Position numbers and translations under genes: made by a program. From Roseobacter cerasinus (GTDB lineage: Bacteria > Pseudomonadota > Alphaproteobacteria > Rhodobacterales > Rhodobacteraceae): 64,000 nt of DNA. The notes under the pieces were generated by a model. It ran no database searches, had not been told where the DNA came from, and saw nothing but the letters and a program-made list of their open reading frames with translations. How positions within the stretch are numbered: the stretch's first letter is position 1; each line of letters starts with the position of its first letter. The stretch spans positions 104,378 through 168,377 of the forward strand of contig NZ_BLIV01000008.1 in NCBI RefSeq assembly GCF_009811755.1, read 5' to 3'. Positions 8,386-17,159 of this stretch are shown one piece after another.

Positions 8386-9543
8386 ATGACCTATGTTCCA
8401 GTCACACCGTTCTGCGGGACGGTGAACAAGGCCGTTTTGGCCAATGCCAGCCGGGTCGAGGCCGCAGACACTCTGCCCCGCGCTGACAAATGGGAGGTCC
8501 TGCGCGAGCTTGGCATCGCGGGCCCGAAACTTGGCGTGACGGATCGGCAATTGACCGTGCTGCAGGCGCTGATCAGCTTCTATCCCGAGACCAAACTGGG
8601 GGCCGAAGGTGTCTCTACGGTGGTGTTTCCCTCCAATACGTCGATCTGTGAGCGGCTGAACGGCATGCCTTGTTCGACCATGCGCCGGCATCTGTCAGGT
8701 CTGGTCCAGGCCGGTCTGATCTTGCGGCGCGACAGCCCCAATGGCAAGCGCTACAGCACCCGTGCGGGGGATCGGTTTGGCTTTGATCTGGCCCCCCTCG
8801 CCCTTCGCTTTGCGGAGATCTGCGCGGTGGCAGAGGCTGTCCGCGCCGAACGGGACCGTGTGACCCGCCTGCGCCAGGCCGTGAGCCTGATGCGCCGTGA
8901 TCTTGATGCTCTGGCCGCCTATGGGGCAGAGACACGACCCGATCTGGGTGTGTGGGATGCCTTCGATGACCTTGCGCGCCTAACGGCCCGCAATCTACGA
9001 CGGACACTTTCGGAAGCCGATCTGGAGGCGGTGTCGGTACATTTGCAAGAGGCTCTTGACGACGCGCGGTCCCATCTGGAATCGAACTATACGAGCACCA
9101 GTGATGTTAAAACTGAGCAGCACTATCAGAATTCAAACACACATCTCTCTGTTCTTGAACCTTGCTTAGAAAAAGCAGGGGGCGAAGACACCAACGTCGA
9201 GATACATGAAGACCGCTTGCCCAATGTGCCGCTGGGATTGTGTCTGGCAGTCTGTCTGGAAATCAAAGCCTATGCGAGCGGCCCAATCCGCCATTGGCAT
9301 AACCTTGTCAGAGCGGCTGACGTTGTCCGGCCGATGATGGGAATTTCACCGTCGGCATGGGCTGAGGCGGTGGAAGCCATGGGCCCAGAAGAGGCCGCTG
9401 TGGTGGTCGCTGCGATGCTCGAACGGTTTGATGACATCAAGTCTCCGGGCGGTTATCTCAGACATCTGTCACGCAAGGCGGCTGAGGGGCAGTTTTCCTG
9501 CGGGCCGATGGTGATGGCCTTGATGCGACGTGAGGCGGCGTGA
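8386..9543 (+). CDS. repC: RepC, replication initiator of a repABC plasmid
   Basis: The 385-aa initiator begins MTYVPVTPFCGTVNKAVLANAS. A winged-helix region follows at about residues 60-120 (LTVLQALISFYPETKLG, NTSICERLNGMPCSTMRRHLSGLVQAGLILRRDSPNGKRY). RepC binds an origin that, in characterised plasmids, lies inside repC itself. The ATG at 8386 is preferred; the frame is open upstream to 8317 but adds non-conserved residues. It lies 175 bases after repB, the usual spacing to house the antisense RNA. Two parS palindromes begin three bases after its stop codon. Confidence 0.93.
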   Translation: MTYVPVTPFCGTVNKAVLANASRVEAADTLPRADKWEVLRELGIAGPKLGVTDRQLTVLQALISFYPETKLGAEGVSTVVFPSNTSICERLNGMPCSTMRRHLSGLVQAGLILRRDSPNGKRYSTRAGDRFGFDLAPLALRFAEICAVAEAVRAERDRVTRLRQAVSLMRRDLDALAAYGAETRPDLGVWDAFDDLARLTARNLRRTLSEADLEAVSVHLQEALDDARSHLESNYTSTSDVKTEQHYQNSNTHLSVLEPCLEKAGGEDTNVEIHEDRLPNVPLGLCLAVCLEIKAYASGPIRHWHNLVRAADVVRPMMGISPSAWAEAVEAMGPEEAAVVVAAMLERFDDIKSPGGYLRHLSRKAAEGQFSCGPMVMALMRREAA

Positions 9544-9545
9544 GA

Positions 9546-9606
9546 GTTCACAGCTGTGAACCTGCTGTTGACCGGGCTGTGCTCAAGGATGTTCACAGCT
9601 GTGAAC
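9546..9606. repeat. parS: Two identical parS palindromes of the repABC module
   Basis: The perfect 16-bp palindrome GTTCACAGCTGTGAAC occurs at 9546-9561 and again at 9591-9606, 45 bp apart, immediately downstream of repC. It fits the GTTNNNNGCNNNNAAC form known for repABC partition sites, to which RepB binds. The pair beside the operon marks the centromere and the likely incompatibility group determinant of this replicon. Confidence 0.9.
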
Positions 9607-9847
9607 TCAGTGCACCCTGCCCCGCTACAGCCGTGATGTGCGGATGCCCGCACGACGACACCCATCGAGACCACGTGGTCTGTCATCGGACCCACCGTCG
9701 CCGTAGCGCCGGGTTGATCTCGATCCGAAACAGGCGGGGCACAGCTCTTTACTTCTTCCGTTGGGATGGTATCGTTTTTGCTGATTGCGCGCCCCACTCC
9801 CCATTTGGCAGGCCCCGCGCACCCAAGGGGCATAAGGTGGGGAACGC

Positions 9848-11887
9848 ATGCAAAAGGGTCTTCTTTCAGGTTTTGTTGGTATTATTCTGGCGTCCGGGTC
9901 TGCACAGGCGCAGGACGCGCCGTTTGAGTTGCAGCCGGTGATTGTCGGTACGGCGTTGCGCGACGACCGGGATATCCGTGACACACCCGTCGCCACTTCG
10001 GTCATTTCAGGGGAAGACCTCGACCGGCGACAGGCCGACACTTACGAAGAGCTGATCGGTGACATTCCCGGTGTCGTGATCGAAGGCGGGCCGCGGGGCA
10101 TCTCGCAGGAGCCGAATATTCGCGGGTTTCAGGATGAGCAGGTGGTTCTGCGCTTCGACGGCGGGCGGTTGAACTTCAATCAGGCGCATCGGGGCCGGTT
10201 TTTCTTTGACCCGGATATCGTGCAACGGATCGAGGTTGTGCGCGGGGGCGGATCGACCCTGTTTGGGTCGGGTGCGATTGGGGGCGTGATCGCGGTTGAG
10301 ACCAAAGACGCAGCTGACCTGCTGCAGCCTGGCCAGACCACCGGTGCCCGGCTGCGGTTTGGCGGGTCCGACAATGGGGATGTCCTGAGCCCAAGTGCCA
10401 CGGTCTATGGCGATTGGGGGCGGTTTGACGCGCTGGCCTTTGTGGGCACCCGACAGTTTGGAACATCACTTGAGGATGGTGATGGCAACGACATCCTGCG
10501 CTCGGAGATCGACAGCGTGAATGGGCTGGTCAAGTTTGGGTTCGAGCCAAATGCCGAACACCGGTTTGAGCTGAACCTGGCGTATTATGATGACGAAGGG
10601 GTCACGCCGCCCAATTCCAATGCGGCCTCTGATCCGGATGAGGATGTGGCGCGGGAGGCCGAGATTTTCACCGGCCGGCTGTCCTGGGACTGGGCGCCAG
10701 AGAGGTCTGATCTGATTGACCTTTCGGTGCTCTTTTACGGCAATCTGCTCAACATCAGCGAAGATCGCTTGGTTGATGGCCGTCGGGACCGGACCGAATA
10801 CGATACCTTCGGGCTGGAGGTGGTGAACCGCTCAAGTCTTGACGTGGGAGTGCCGGTCGACCTTGTCTATGGGTTCGAGGCGGTACAGGACACACAGACG
10901 GGCACGCGGGATGGGGCGCCGCGCACGCAGTTTCCGGACGCCGAGGCAGAGACTTTCGGGCTGTTCGCCGAAGCGACCGTGGGTGTCAGCGACCGGTGGG
11001 ATGTGATCGCCGGGGCGCGATTTGATGACTACAGCCGCGATGTGGATGATCCGTCGCTGGAGGATGTGGACGAGCGGTTTTTCTCGCCTCGGATCGGGGT
11101 CAGCTTCCGGCCAAACGAGACCTGGCAGATCTATGGCAATCTGGCGCGGGCCTACCGCGCGCCGACGTTGACCGAGCTTTACAATGACGGGGAGCATTTT
11201 GCGTCGGATATCTTCTTTCCACCTTTTGGGCCGGTGCGCTTCGTCAACAATTTTGTGCCGAACCCCGACCTTGAAGAGGAACGATCGACGCAGGTTGAAT
11301 TCGGTGCCCGGTTTGAACGGGCGGATATCGCCCGGCCAGGCGATGTGCTGCGCTTTTCGGCCAATGCTTACTATGCGGAGGTCGACAATTTCATCGATAC
11401 GGTGGTGACCGGTCCTGACCCGACGACCTTTGTGCCCGGGTTCATTTTTGGCACGACGACGCAGCGCAATGTCGATGCGGAACTCTACGGCATTGAGGCG
11501 GAGTTGGACTATGACGCAGGGACTTGGTTTGGCGGGCTGGGCCTGAGCATTCCACGTGGCAAACAGTCCAACGGGGATGCGCTTGGGTCGATCCCGCAGG
11601 AGCGGCTGGTGGCCACGCTTGGCTATCGCCCGATGTCTGAGGTGGAGGTTGGGCTGCGCGCCACATTTGCCTCGGGGCAGGCGGATGTCCCGGACACCGC
11701 ATCGCCGGGCGAGGCCTACCGCGTGCTGGATGTGTTTGGATCCTGGGCGCCTGACAATGGCCCATTGGAGGGCGCTGTTTTGCGGGCAGGCATCGATAAC
11801 CTGCTGGACGAGCAATACACCATTTTTCCGAATGATCTGGCGCAGCCCGGGCGCACGTTGCGGCTGTCGGTGTCCTATCGATTTTGA
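9848..11887 (+). CDS. hmuR: TonB-dependent haem/haemoglobin receptor
   Basis: The 679-aa outer-membrane receptor has a signal peptide (MQKGLLSGFVGIILASGSAQA) and a plug domain (PVATSVISGEDLDRR, DIPGVVIEGGPRGISQEPNIRGF, VEVVRGGGSTLFGSGAIGGVI-like). The beta-barrel ends in an aromatic residue (SYRF), as outer-membrane barrels do. The YRAP sequence near residue 434 and the NPDL sequence near residue 476 match the FRAP and NPDL boxes of haem receptors, which hold a haem-ligating histidine between them. It heads the haem uptake cluster; hmuS follows after a 164-bp gap that has its own candidate operator. The 241 bp between parS and this gene hold no other gene I can support. Confidence 0.9.
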   Translation: MQKGLLSGFVGIILASGSAQAQDAPFELQPVIVGTALRDDRDIRDTPVATSVISGEDLDRRQADTYEELIGDIPGVVIEGGPRGISQEPNIRGFQDEQVVLRFDGGRLNFNQAHRGRFFFDPDIVQRIEVVRGGGSTLFGSGAIGGVIAVETKDAADLLQPGQTTGARLRFGGSDNGDVLSPSATVYGDWGRFDALAFVGTRQFGTSLEDGDGNDILRSEIDSVNGLVKFGFEPNAEHRFELNLAYYDDEGVTPPNSNAASDPDEDVAREAEIFTGRLSWDWAPERSDLIDLSVLFYGNLLNISEDRLVDGRRDRTEYDTFGLEVVNRSSLDVGVPVDLVYGFEAVQDTQTGTRDGAPRTQFPDAEAETFGLFAEATVGVSDRWDVIAGARFDDYSRDVDDPSLEDVDERFFSPRIGVSFRPNETWQIYGNLARAYRAPTLTELYNDGEHFASDIFFPPFGPVRFVNNFVPNPDLEEERSTQVEFGARFERADIARPGDVLRFSANAYYAEVDNFIDTVVTGPDPTTFVPGFIFGTTTQRNVDAELYGIEAELDYDAGTWFGGLGLSIPRGKQSNGDALGSIPQERLVATLGYRPMSEVEVGLRATFASGQADVPDTASPGEAYRVLDVFGSWAPDNGPLEGAVLRAGIDNLLDEQYTIFPNDLAQPGRTLRLSVSYRF

Positions 11888-11965
11888 GCGGAAACGTCGG
11901 GGCCGGGCCTTTGCGAGTTTGAGCGGGCGCTGGGGTCTCGTCTTGCCAAGATGTGAAAAGCCGAC

Positions 11966-11982
11966 TATTTCTATCGGAAATA
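11966..11982. promoter_or_regulatory. Inverted repeat upstream of hmuS
   Basis: TATTTC and GAAATA form a perfect 6-bp inverted repeat around a 5-base spacer, about 70 bases before the hmuS start in the hmuR-hmuS gap. It could be a site for an iron-responsive repressor controlling hmuSTUV, but it does not clearly match a known Irr, RirA or Fur box. Confidence 0.35.
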
Positions 11983-12051
11983 ACTTACGCCACAGCCAGG
12001 CCCCCGGGGCTCAGCCATCCAGGTGACCGTTCACCAAAGGAGCTGTGCCGC

Positions 12052-13092
12052 ATGGCCGCATCAGATCTGACCGCCAAAGACATCCGCATCCGCCGTGACA
12101 AAGCGCCGGAGCAGCGCGACCGCGACTTTGCCGAGGCGCAGGGTATCAGCGAGGCGGCCCTTGTTGCGGCCTATTGCGGGCGGGGGGTTACGCGGATTGA
12201 TGCGCACCCCGATACCGTCATGGGTGCCGCACAGGAGCTGGGTGAGGTCATGGCGCTGACGCGCAATCTCTCCTGCGTGCATGAAAAAATCGGGGTCTAT
12301 GACAATTACCACCCCGGCGCGCATGCCGCGATGATCCTGACCGAGGAGATCGACCTGCGGATCTTTCCCGGCCACTGGCACCACGCGTTTCTGGTGGAGC
12401 GGGCAGGGGAGGCAGGCGTGCGCCGCAGTTTGCAGGTGTTTGATGCGGCGGGGGATGCGGTGCACAAGGTCATCCTGCGCGAGGGCTCGGACCACGCAGC
12501 CTTTGCGGGGCTCGTGGGGCGGATGGCTTCTGAGGATCAGTCGCCGGAGGCCGTGTTCAAACCCCGCCAGCCGGCGGAAGCGCCCCGGATTGCCCCGGAC
12601 AAGGTCGAGATCCTGCGCAAGGAATGGACGCGGATGACCGATACGCATCAGTTCCTGCGGCTGGTCTCGAAACTCAAGATGAACCGTTTGGGGGCCTACC
12701 GCGCCGCCGGGTTGCCCTTTGCCCGCAGGCTGGACACAGGCGCGGTAGAGGCGCTGCTGCGCGCGCTTCAGCGCAGCGAAACCGAGGTGATGCTGTTTGT
12801 GGGCAACCGGGGCTGCATCCAGATCCACACTGGCGCGATCCATACGTTGAAACCCATGGGGCCGTGGCAGAATGTCATGGACCCGGGCTTTAACCTGCAT
12901 TTGCGTGGCGATCATGTTGCGGAGGTCTGGGCGGTGGACAAGCCCACGCAGCGCGGCACAGCCACATCCGTCGAAGCCTTTGACGCGCAGGGGGCGCTGA
13001 TCTTCCAGATCTTTGGCGTGCCGAAAGAGGGGCGCGACAGCCGCCCGGCCTTTCGCGCCATCGTACAGGATTTGCAGGAGGTGGTGGCATGA
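12052..13092 (+). CDS. hmuS: HmuS/HemS-family haem-binding (haem-trafficking) protein
   Basis: This 346-aa cytoplasmic protein is of the HemS/ChuS type, made of two similar halves. The first has VMALTRNLSCVHEKIGVYDNYHPG, the second EVMLFVGNRGCIQIHTGAIHTLKPMGPWQNVMDPGFNLHLR; both are conserved in the family. These proteins accept imported haem and pass it on, or in some species degrade it. The ATG at 12052 follows AAAGGAG at 12036-12042. The stop overlaps the hmuT start (ATGA), so hmuSTUV form one transcription unit. Confidence 0.92.
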   Translation: MAASDLTAKDIRIRRDKAPEQRDRDFAEAQGISEAALVAAYCGRGVTRIDAHPDTVMGAAQELGEVMALTRNLSCVHEKIGVYDNYHPGAHAAMILTEEIDLRIFPGHWHHAFLVERAGEAGVRRSLQVFDAAGDAVHKVILREGSDHAAFAGLVGRMASEDQSPEAVFKPRQPAEAPRIAPDKVEILRKEWTRMTDTHQFLRLVSKLKMNRLGAYRAAGLPFARRLDTGAVEALLRALQRSETEVMLFVGNRGCIQIHTGAIHTLKPMGPWQNVMDPGFNLHLRGDHVAEVWAVDKPTQRGTATSVEAFDAQGALIFQIFGVPKEGRDSRPAFRAIVQDLQEVVA

Positions 13093-13946
13093 TCGAGAGA
13101 CGTGCCTTACTCGCCTTGTCAGCGGCGTTTTGTGCGGCGCAGCCGGGCCGGGCCTTTGCAGCGGATGAGATGGCGGATGTCATCGCCATTGGTGGCGCGG
13201 TGACCGAGATTATCTTTGCGCTTGGCCAGGGACACCGGTTGCTGGCCCGCGATGCGACCTCGACCTATCCGGCGGCGGCTGAGGCGCTGCCGGATGTGGG
13301 GTATATGCGGCGTCTGTCTGCGGAAGGTGTGCTGTCTTTCGCGCCCGCGCTGATCATATCAGCGGAAGGGGCAGGGCCGCCCGAGGTGATCGAGATTCTG
13401 CGCGCGGCCTCCGTCGAGTTTGCCGAGGTGCCTGAGGGCTATGACGCGCGGGCCATCGTGGCCAAGATCCACGCGGTGGGCGCGGCGCTGGATGTGCCGG
13501 AGCGGGCGCAGGCTCTGGCCGAGATGACACAGGCCGCGCTGGAGGCTGCTGTCGCGCAGGCTGCGGATGTCGATGCGGCCCCGAAACGGGTGATGTTTGT
13601 GCTGTCGACGCAAGGTGGACGCATCCTGGCCTCCGGCACCGGGACAGGCGCGGATGGGATCATCCGCATGGCGGGTGGGACCAACGCCGTCTCTGATTTC
13701 GACGGGTACAAGCCGCTCTCGGATGAGGCGGTCAGCGCTGCGGCGCCTGATGTGATCCTGATGATGGACCGGACGGGGGATCACGCCGCAACCGATGATG
13801 AGCTGTTTGGTCTGCCCGCTTTCTCGGCCACACCGGCGGCTGAGACCCGAGATGTCGTGCGTATGGACGGCCTGTTCCTACTTGGGTTTGGCCCGCGCAC
13901 GGCGGAGGCTGTGACAGCGCTGAACCGCGCTCTTTACACAAGCTAG
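13089..13946 (+). CDS. hmuT: Haem ABC transporter periplasmic binding protein
   Basis: The 285-aa precursor has a signal peptide (MIERRALLALSAAFCAAQPGRAFA). The class III substrate-binding fold follows: two lobes, the first starting VIAIGGAVTEIIFALGQGHRLLARDATSTYP, the second containing RVMFVLSTQGGRILASGTGT. The DFDGYKPLSDEAVSAAAPDVIL segment is typical of haem-binding members, which ligate the haem iron with a tyrosine. The start overlaps the end of hmuS and hmuU begins 5 bp after the stop, giving a compact operon. Confidence 0.92.
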   Translation: MIERRALLALSAAFCAAQPGRAFAADEMADVIAIGGAVTEIIFALGQGHRLLARDATSTYPAAAEALPDVGYMRRLSAEGVLSFAPALIISAEGAGPPEVIEILRAASVEFAEVPEGYDARAIVAKIHAVGAALDVPERAQALAEMTQAALEAAVAQAADVDAAPKRVMFVLSTQGGRILASGTGTGADGIIRMAGGTNAVSDFDGYKPLSDEAVSAAAPDVILMMDRTGDHAATDDELFGLPAFSATPAAETRDVVRMDGLFLLGFGPRTAEAVTALNRALYTS

Positions 13947-13951
13947 AGACC

Positions 13952-15010
13952 TTGGCGTTCGCGGATCATCTGCCCAGAAGCCGCGTGGCGCGGGCGCGGC
14001 GTCTGCATGGGTGGCTGGCCCTGGCGGTTGTGCTTGTGGGCCTTTTCAGCCTGACCGTTGGGGCAACGGATGTGGCGCTGGGGCCCGCGCTGTGGAAGCT
14101 GGCGACGGGTGAGGCGTTGACACGCATGGAAATGATTGTCCTGTGGGATATTCGCGCGCCGCGTCTGGTTCTGGGGCTGCTGGTGGGGGCTGCCTTGGCC
14201 ATGGGCGGGGCGGTGATGCAGGGGCTGTTCCGCAACCCGCTGGCGGACCCGGGCCTTGTGGGGGTGAGCGCGGGGGCAGGGCTGGGGGCCATCACAGCCA
14301 TTGTGCTGGCCGGTGCGGCCCCGGCCTGGCTGGCTGTCGCGACAGGCGATCATCTGGTGGCTGTCGCGGCGTTCTTTGGAGGTTGGGCCAGTACGCTGCT
14401 GCTTTACCGGGTGTCGACCCGTCGCGGGCGCACCTCCGTGGCGACGATGCTCCTGGCGGGCATCGCGCTGGGGGCGCTGGCCGGAGCACTGTCGGGCATT
14501 CTGGTCTACATCTCTGATGACCGGCAGCTGCGCGATTTGACCTTTTGGGGCTTGGGGTCGCTGGGCGGCGCAAGCTGGGCCAAGGTTCTGGCGGCAGGGC
14601 CGATCATCCTGCTGTCGCTGGCGGTGGCGTCGGCCTTGGGGCGGGGGTTGAACGGTCTTGCTCTGGGGGAGGCGACGGCGGGTCACATTGGGCTGAACGT
14701 GCAGTGGGTCAAGGGGGGTGCGATCCTGACCGTGGCGGGAGCCACGGGGGCGGCTGTGGCGGTCTCAGGCGGAATTGGCTTCATCGGCATTGTCGTGCCG
14801 CATCTCTTGCGGTTGAGCAGCGGGCCGGATCATCGGCCTTTGCTGATCAACGCGGCGCTTCTGGGGGCGCTGCTGCTGGTCCTTGCGGATGTGATTGCGC
14901 GGGTGATCATCGCGCCAGCGGAACTGCCCATCGGGATTGTCACAGCAGTCTTGGGCGCGCCGGTGTTCCTGTGGATCCTGCTGCGCCAGCGCGGCATGGT
15001 GGATCTATGA
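13952..15010 (+). CDS. hmuU: Haem ABC transporter permease (FecCD family)
   Basis: The 352-aa FecCD-type permease has about ten membrane segments. The signature region around WDIRAPRLVLGLLVGAALAMGGAVMQGLFRNPLADPG is very typical of the family. It starts with TTG at 13952, five bases after the hmuT stop; no in-frame ATG gives the conserved N-terminus. The stop overlaps the hmuV start (ATGA). It forms the haem channel with HmuV as the ATPase. Confidence 0.93.
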   Translation: MAFADHLPRSRVARARRLHGWLALAVVLVGLFSLTVGATDVALGPALWKLATGEALTRMEMIVLWDIRAPRLVLGLLVGAALAMGGAVMQGLFRNPLADPGLVGVSAGAGLGAITAIVLAGAAPAWLAVATGDHLVAVAAFFGGWASTLLLYRVSTRRGRTSVATMLLAGIALGALAGALSGILVYISDDRQLRDLTFWGLGSLGGASWAKVLAAGPIILLSLAVASALGRGLNGLALGEATAGHIGLNVQWVKGGAILTVAGATGAAVAVSGGIGFIGIVVPHLLRLSSGPDHRPLLINAALLGALLLVLADVIARVIIAPAELPIGIVTAVLGAPVFLWILLRQRGMVDL

Positions 15011-15801
15011 CTGTGTGTGTCGAGGGCCTGTCGGTGCGGTATGGCGCCAGAGTGGTGATCGAAGATCTCGACATCATCGCTTGCTCCGGTGCGTTGACCG
15101 CGATTGTGGGGCCGAATGGATCGGGCAAGTCGACATTGATCAAGGCGATCTGCGGAGATCTGTCCTATGACGGCGTGGTGACGCTGAATGGCCTGGATGT
15201 GGCCAGCGCGCACCCGTGGGAGCTGGCCAGCCAGCGGGCTGTGCTGCCGCAGGCCTCGACACTGGCCTTCCCGTTTCATGCCATTGAAGTGGTACGCATT
15301 GGGCTGACGGCGGGCACAGGTGGCGCGCAGGCCGGGCGGGCTGAGGCGGCGCTGGCGCGCGTGGAGCTCGCAGGCTACGCCAACCGGTACTATCAGGAGC
15401 TTTCGGGTGGCGAGCAGCAGCGGGTGCAGCTGGCGCGCGTGCTGGCGCAGATCTGGGAGCCTTGCACGGGGCAGGGGCCGCGCTGGCTGATGCTGGATGA
15501 GCCCGTCTCCAGCCTTGATGTCGCGCATCAGTTGCAGGTGATGTCCATCGCGAAGGAGTTTGCACGAGGCGGCGGCGGTGTGTTGGCGGTCATGCATGAT
15601 CTGAACCTGACGGGGCTGTTTGCCGACCGGGTTGTGGTGATGGCAGAGGGGCAGGTGCTTGCAGCGGGACCGCCTGAGGAGGTCATGAATGATGCGGTCT
15701 TGTCGCAGGCCTATGGCTGCGCGTTGCGCGTCAACACCACGCCGCATGGGCCGGCGCCCTTTGTGCTGCCGCATACGGCAGAGGCCCACGCCGCGCCTTG
15801 A
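15007..15801 (+). CDS. hmuV: Haem ABC transporter ATP-binding protein
   Basis: The 264-aa ABC ATPase has Walker A at residues 35-43 (GPNGSGKST), signature LSGGE at about 132-136, and Walker B WLMLDEPVSSLD. The helical domain carries an insertion (IWEPCTGQGP) before Walker B that is common in HmuV. It powers haem import through HmuU. It is the last gene of the haem cluster; the left copy of the 6.56-kb repeat begins 26 bp after its stop codon, so its native terminator may have been lost. Confidence 0.93.
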   Translation: MTVCVEGLSVRYGARVVIEDLDIIACSGALTAIVGPNGSGKSTLIKAICGDLSYDGVVTLNGLDVASAHPWELASQRAVLPQASTLAFPFHAIEVVRIGLTAGTGGAQAGRAEAALARVELAGYANRYYQELSGGEQQRVQLARVLAQIWEPCTGQGPRWLMLDEPVSSLDVAHQLQVMSIAKEFARGGGGVLAVMHDLNLTGLFADRVVVMAEGQVLAAGPPEEVMNDAVLSQAYGCALRVNTTPHGPAPFVLPHTAEAHAAP

Positions 15802-15822
15802 GGGCGCGGGATGGGGCAGGGG

Positions 15823-16878
15823 TTACAGCCCTGCTGCTTTTGTGAGGTTGAGTTGGAATCTGTCTCTGCGGCGTTGGTAGCGGCGGGTCATTTCGACGGA
15901 GGCGTGGCCAAGCTGTTTCTGGACATGGCGCTCGTCAGCCTCGGCGTAAGAGGCAAGGCCCGAGCGCAGGGAATGTCCGGAGAAGAGGGCCAGGCGCTCT
16001 TTCTCCGGCAGCTCCGGTCGGATCCCGGCGGCCAGCAGGGTCCGCTTGATCAGACGGGCCACGTGTTTGTCGGACAGTCGGCCGTCCAGCGCTTTGGTGT
16101 TGTCGCGCGAGACGCGCACAAAGACCGGACCCAGGTCAATCTTCGCGAAGTGCAGCCACTGCTCCAGCGCATGCACCGGGCAGGACTGCTCGGACGAGCC
16201 ACGCCCGATCTCGGCCTCTTTCCAGCCGGTCTTGGTCCGCTGGATCACAAGCACGCCCTCGGGCGCGATCTCGACCCAGCCCTTGCCGTCGAGGGTGTCA
16301 TCGCGCTGCACATCGAGGGCCACGATCTCGGACCGCCGGAAACCGCCCGCATAGCCCATCAGCAGGATCGCGCGGTCGCGCAGGCCGCGCAGGTCGAAGG
16401 GCAGGGTGCCAACCATGGCCAGCAGCTCCTCGGGGGCCAGGGGCGCCTTTTGCACCGGCGGGCGGGCGTGGGCGCGTTTGATCCCGGCCAGCACACTGGC
16501 GATGTGGCGGTCCTTGCGGTCCAGCACAAATCCGCGCTGCCGGTAGCTCCAAGCGAGGCCCGACAGGCGGCGTTCAATCGTCGCATGGGAGAGGGCAGGG
16601 CCCCCGGTCTGAGGGGCTGCGCAGTCGGTGATGTAGAGGCCGATCAGCTGCGGGTCGGGCGTATCGGGATCGGCGCCGCGCCGTCGGCACCAGCTGGCGA
16701 ACTGCGCCCAGTCGGCGGCATAGGCTTTGTTGGTGTTCTCGGCGGTGGCCTGCGCCGCATAGCCCCGCGCGGTGTCCAGCAGCCGGTCCAGCGCGCCGGA
16801 GCCGGCAACGGCCTCGGGCAGGGCGATCGAGGCATGATCCGCAGGGTCTCTCCCGTCTCCGTCGTTCTGTTGGCTCAT
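15823..16878 (-). CDS. Tyrosine recombinase (site-specific integrase), copy 1
   Basis: This 351-aa XerD-like recombinase has an N-terminal SAM-like DNA-binding domain (residues about 35-140) and a catalytic domain with the full active-site set: Arg181 (GFRRSE), Lys217 region (RTKTGWK), His302 and Arg305 (GHSLRSG), His325 (LGHASVEM) and nucleophile Tyr334 (TRRYQRR). It could resolve cointegrates or integrate the unit. The last codon and stop (CTG TAA) lie at the edge of the repeat; the other copy ends with CTT TGA, coding the same residue. It faces away from the nested Tni transposon. Confidence 0.9.
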   Translation of the reverse strand: MSQQNDGDGRDPADHASIALPEAVAGSGALDRLLDTARGYAAQATAENTNKAYAADWAQFASWCRRRGADPDTPDPQLIGLYITDCAAPQTGGPALSHATIERRLSGLAWSYRQRGFVLDRKDRHIASVLAGIKRAHARPPVQKAPLAPEELLAMVGTLPFDLRGLRDRAILLMGYAGGFRRSEIVALDVQRDDTLDGKGWVEIAPEGVLVIQRTKTGWKEAEIGRGSSEQSCPVHALEQWLHFAKIDLGPVFVRVSRDNTKALDGRLSDKHVARLIKRTLLAAGIRPELPEKERLALFSGHSLRSGLASYAEADERHVQKQLGHASVEMTRRYQRRRDRFQLNLTKAAGL

Positions 16879-17072
16879 TTTAAATGCCTTTCGGGAGATG
16901 CGCGTTCGAGCGTAGCGAGAGACAGCGTATGTCGAGGCAATGTGTCAACAAACGACGAAGCGCGTGCTCGTTTGCCGCACCTCGGGTTGCAGAGCGCGAT
17001 GTCTCTGTCGGACTGCTGGATTTCTTGAAACTGCGGGCCATTTGTTTTCAAGGGTTTGCCGGTTCTTCATTT

Positions 17073-17134
17073 TTGAGATTGAGTCGGAATTCATGAGACT
17101 GTACATAGATTTGAGTCACTATTCGTGAGACTAC
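17073..17134 (+). repeat. Left-end transposase binding sites of the nested transposon
   Basis: Two copies of ATTCRTGAGACT lie at 17089-17100 and 17121-17132, in the orientation opposite to the four right-end copies. They sit between the left tip and tniA and are presumably bound by TniA. The tniA start codon lies 28 bp beyond the second site, so binding may also repress tniA. Confidence 0.65.
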
Positions 17135-17159
17135 ACAGCGTTCGTGCGTCGATCAAGTC

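Noticed and set aside
15811..17028. 405-aa plus-strand frame, repeated at 53012-54382
   Set aside because: It is antisense to the tyrosine recombinase, whose active-site residues are all in place.
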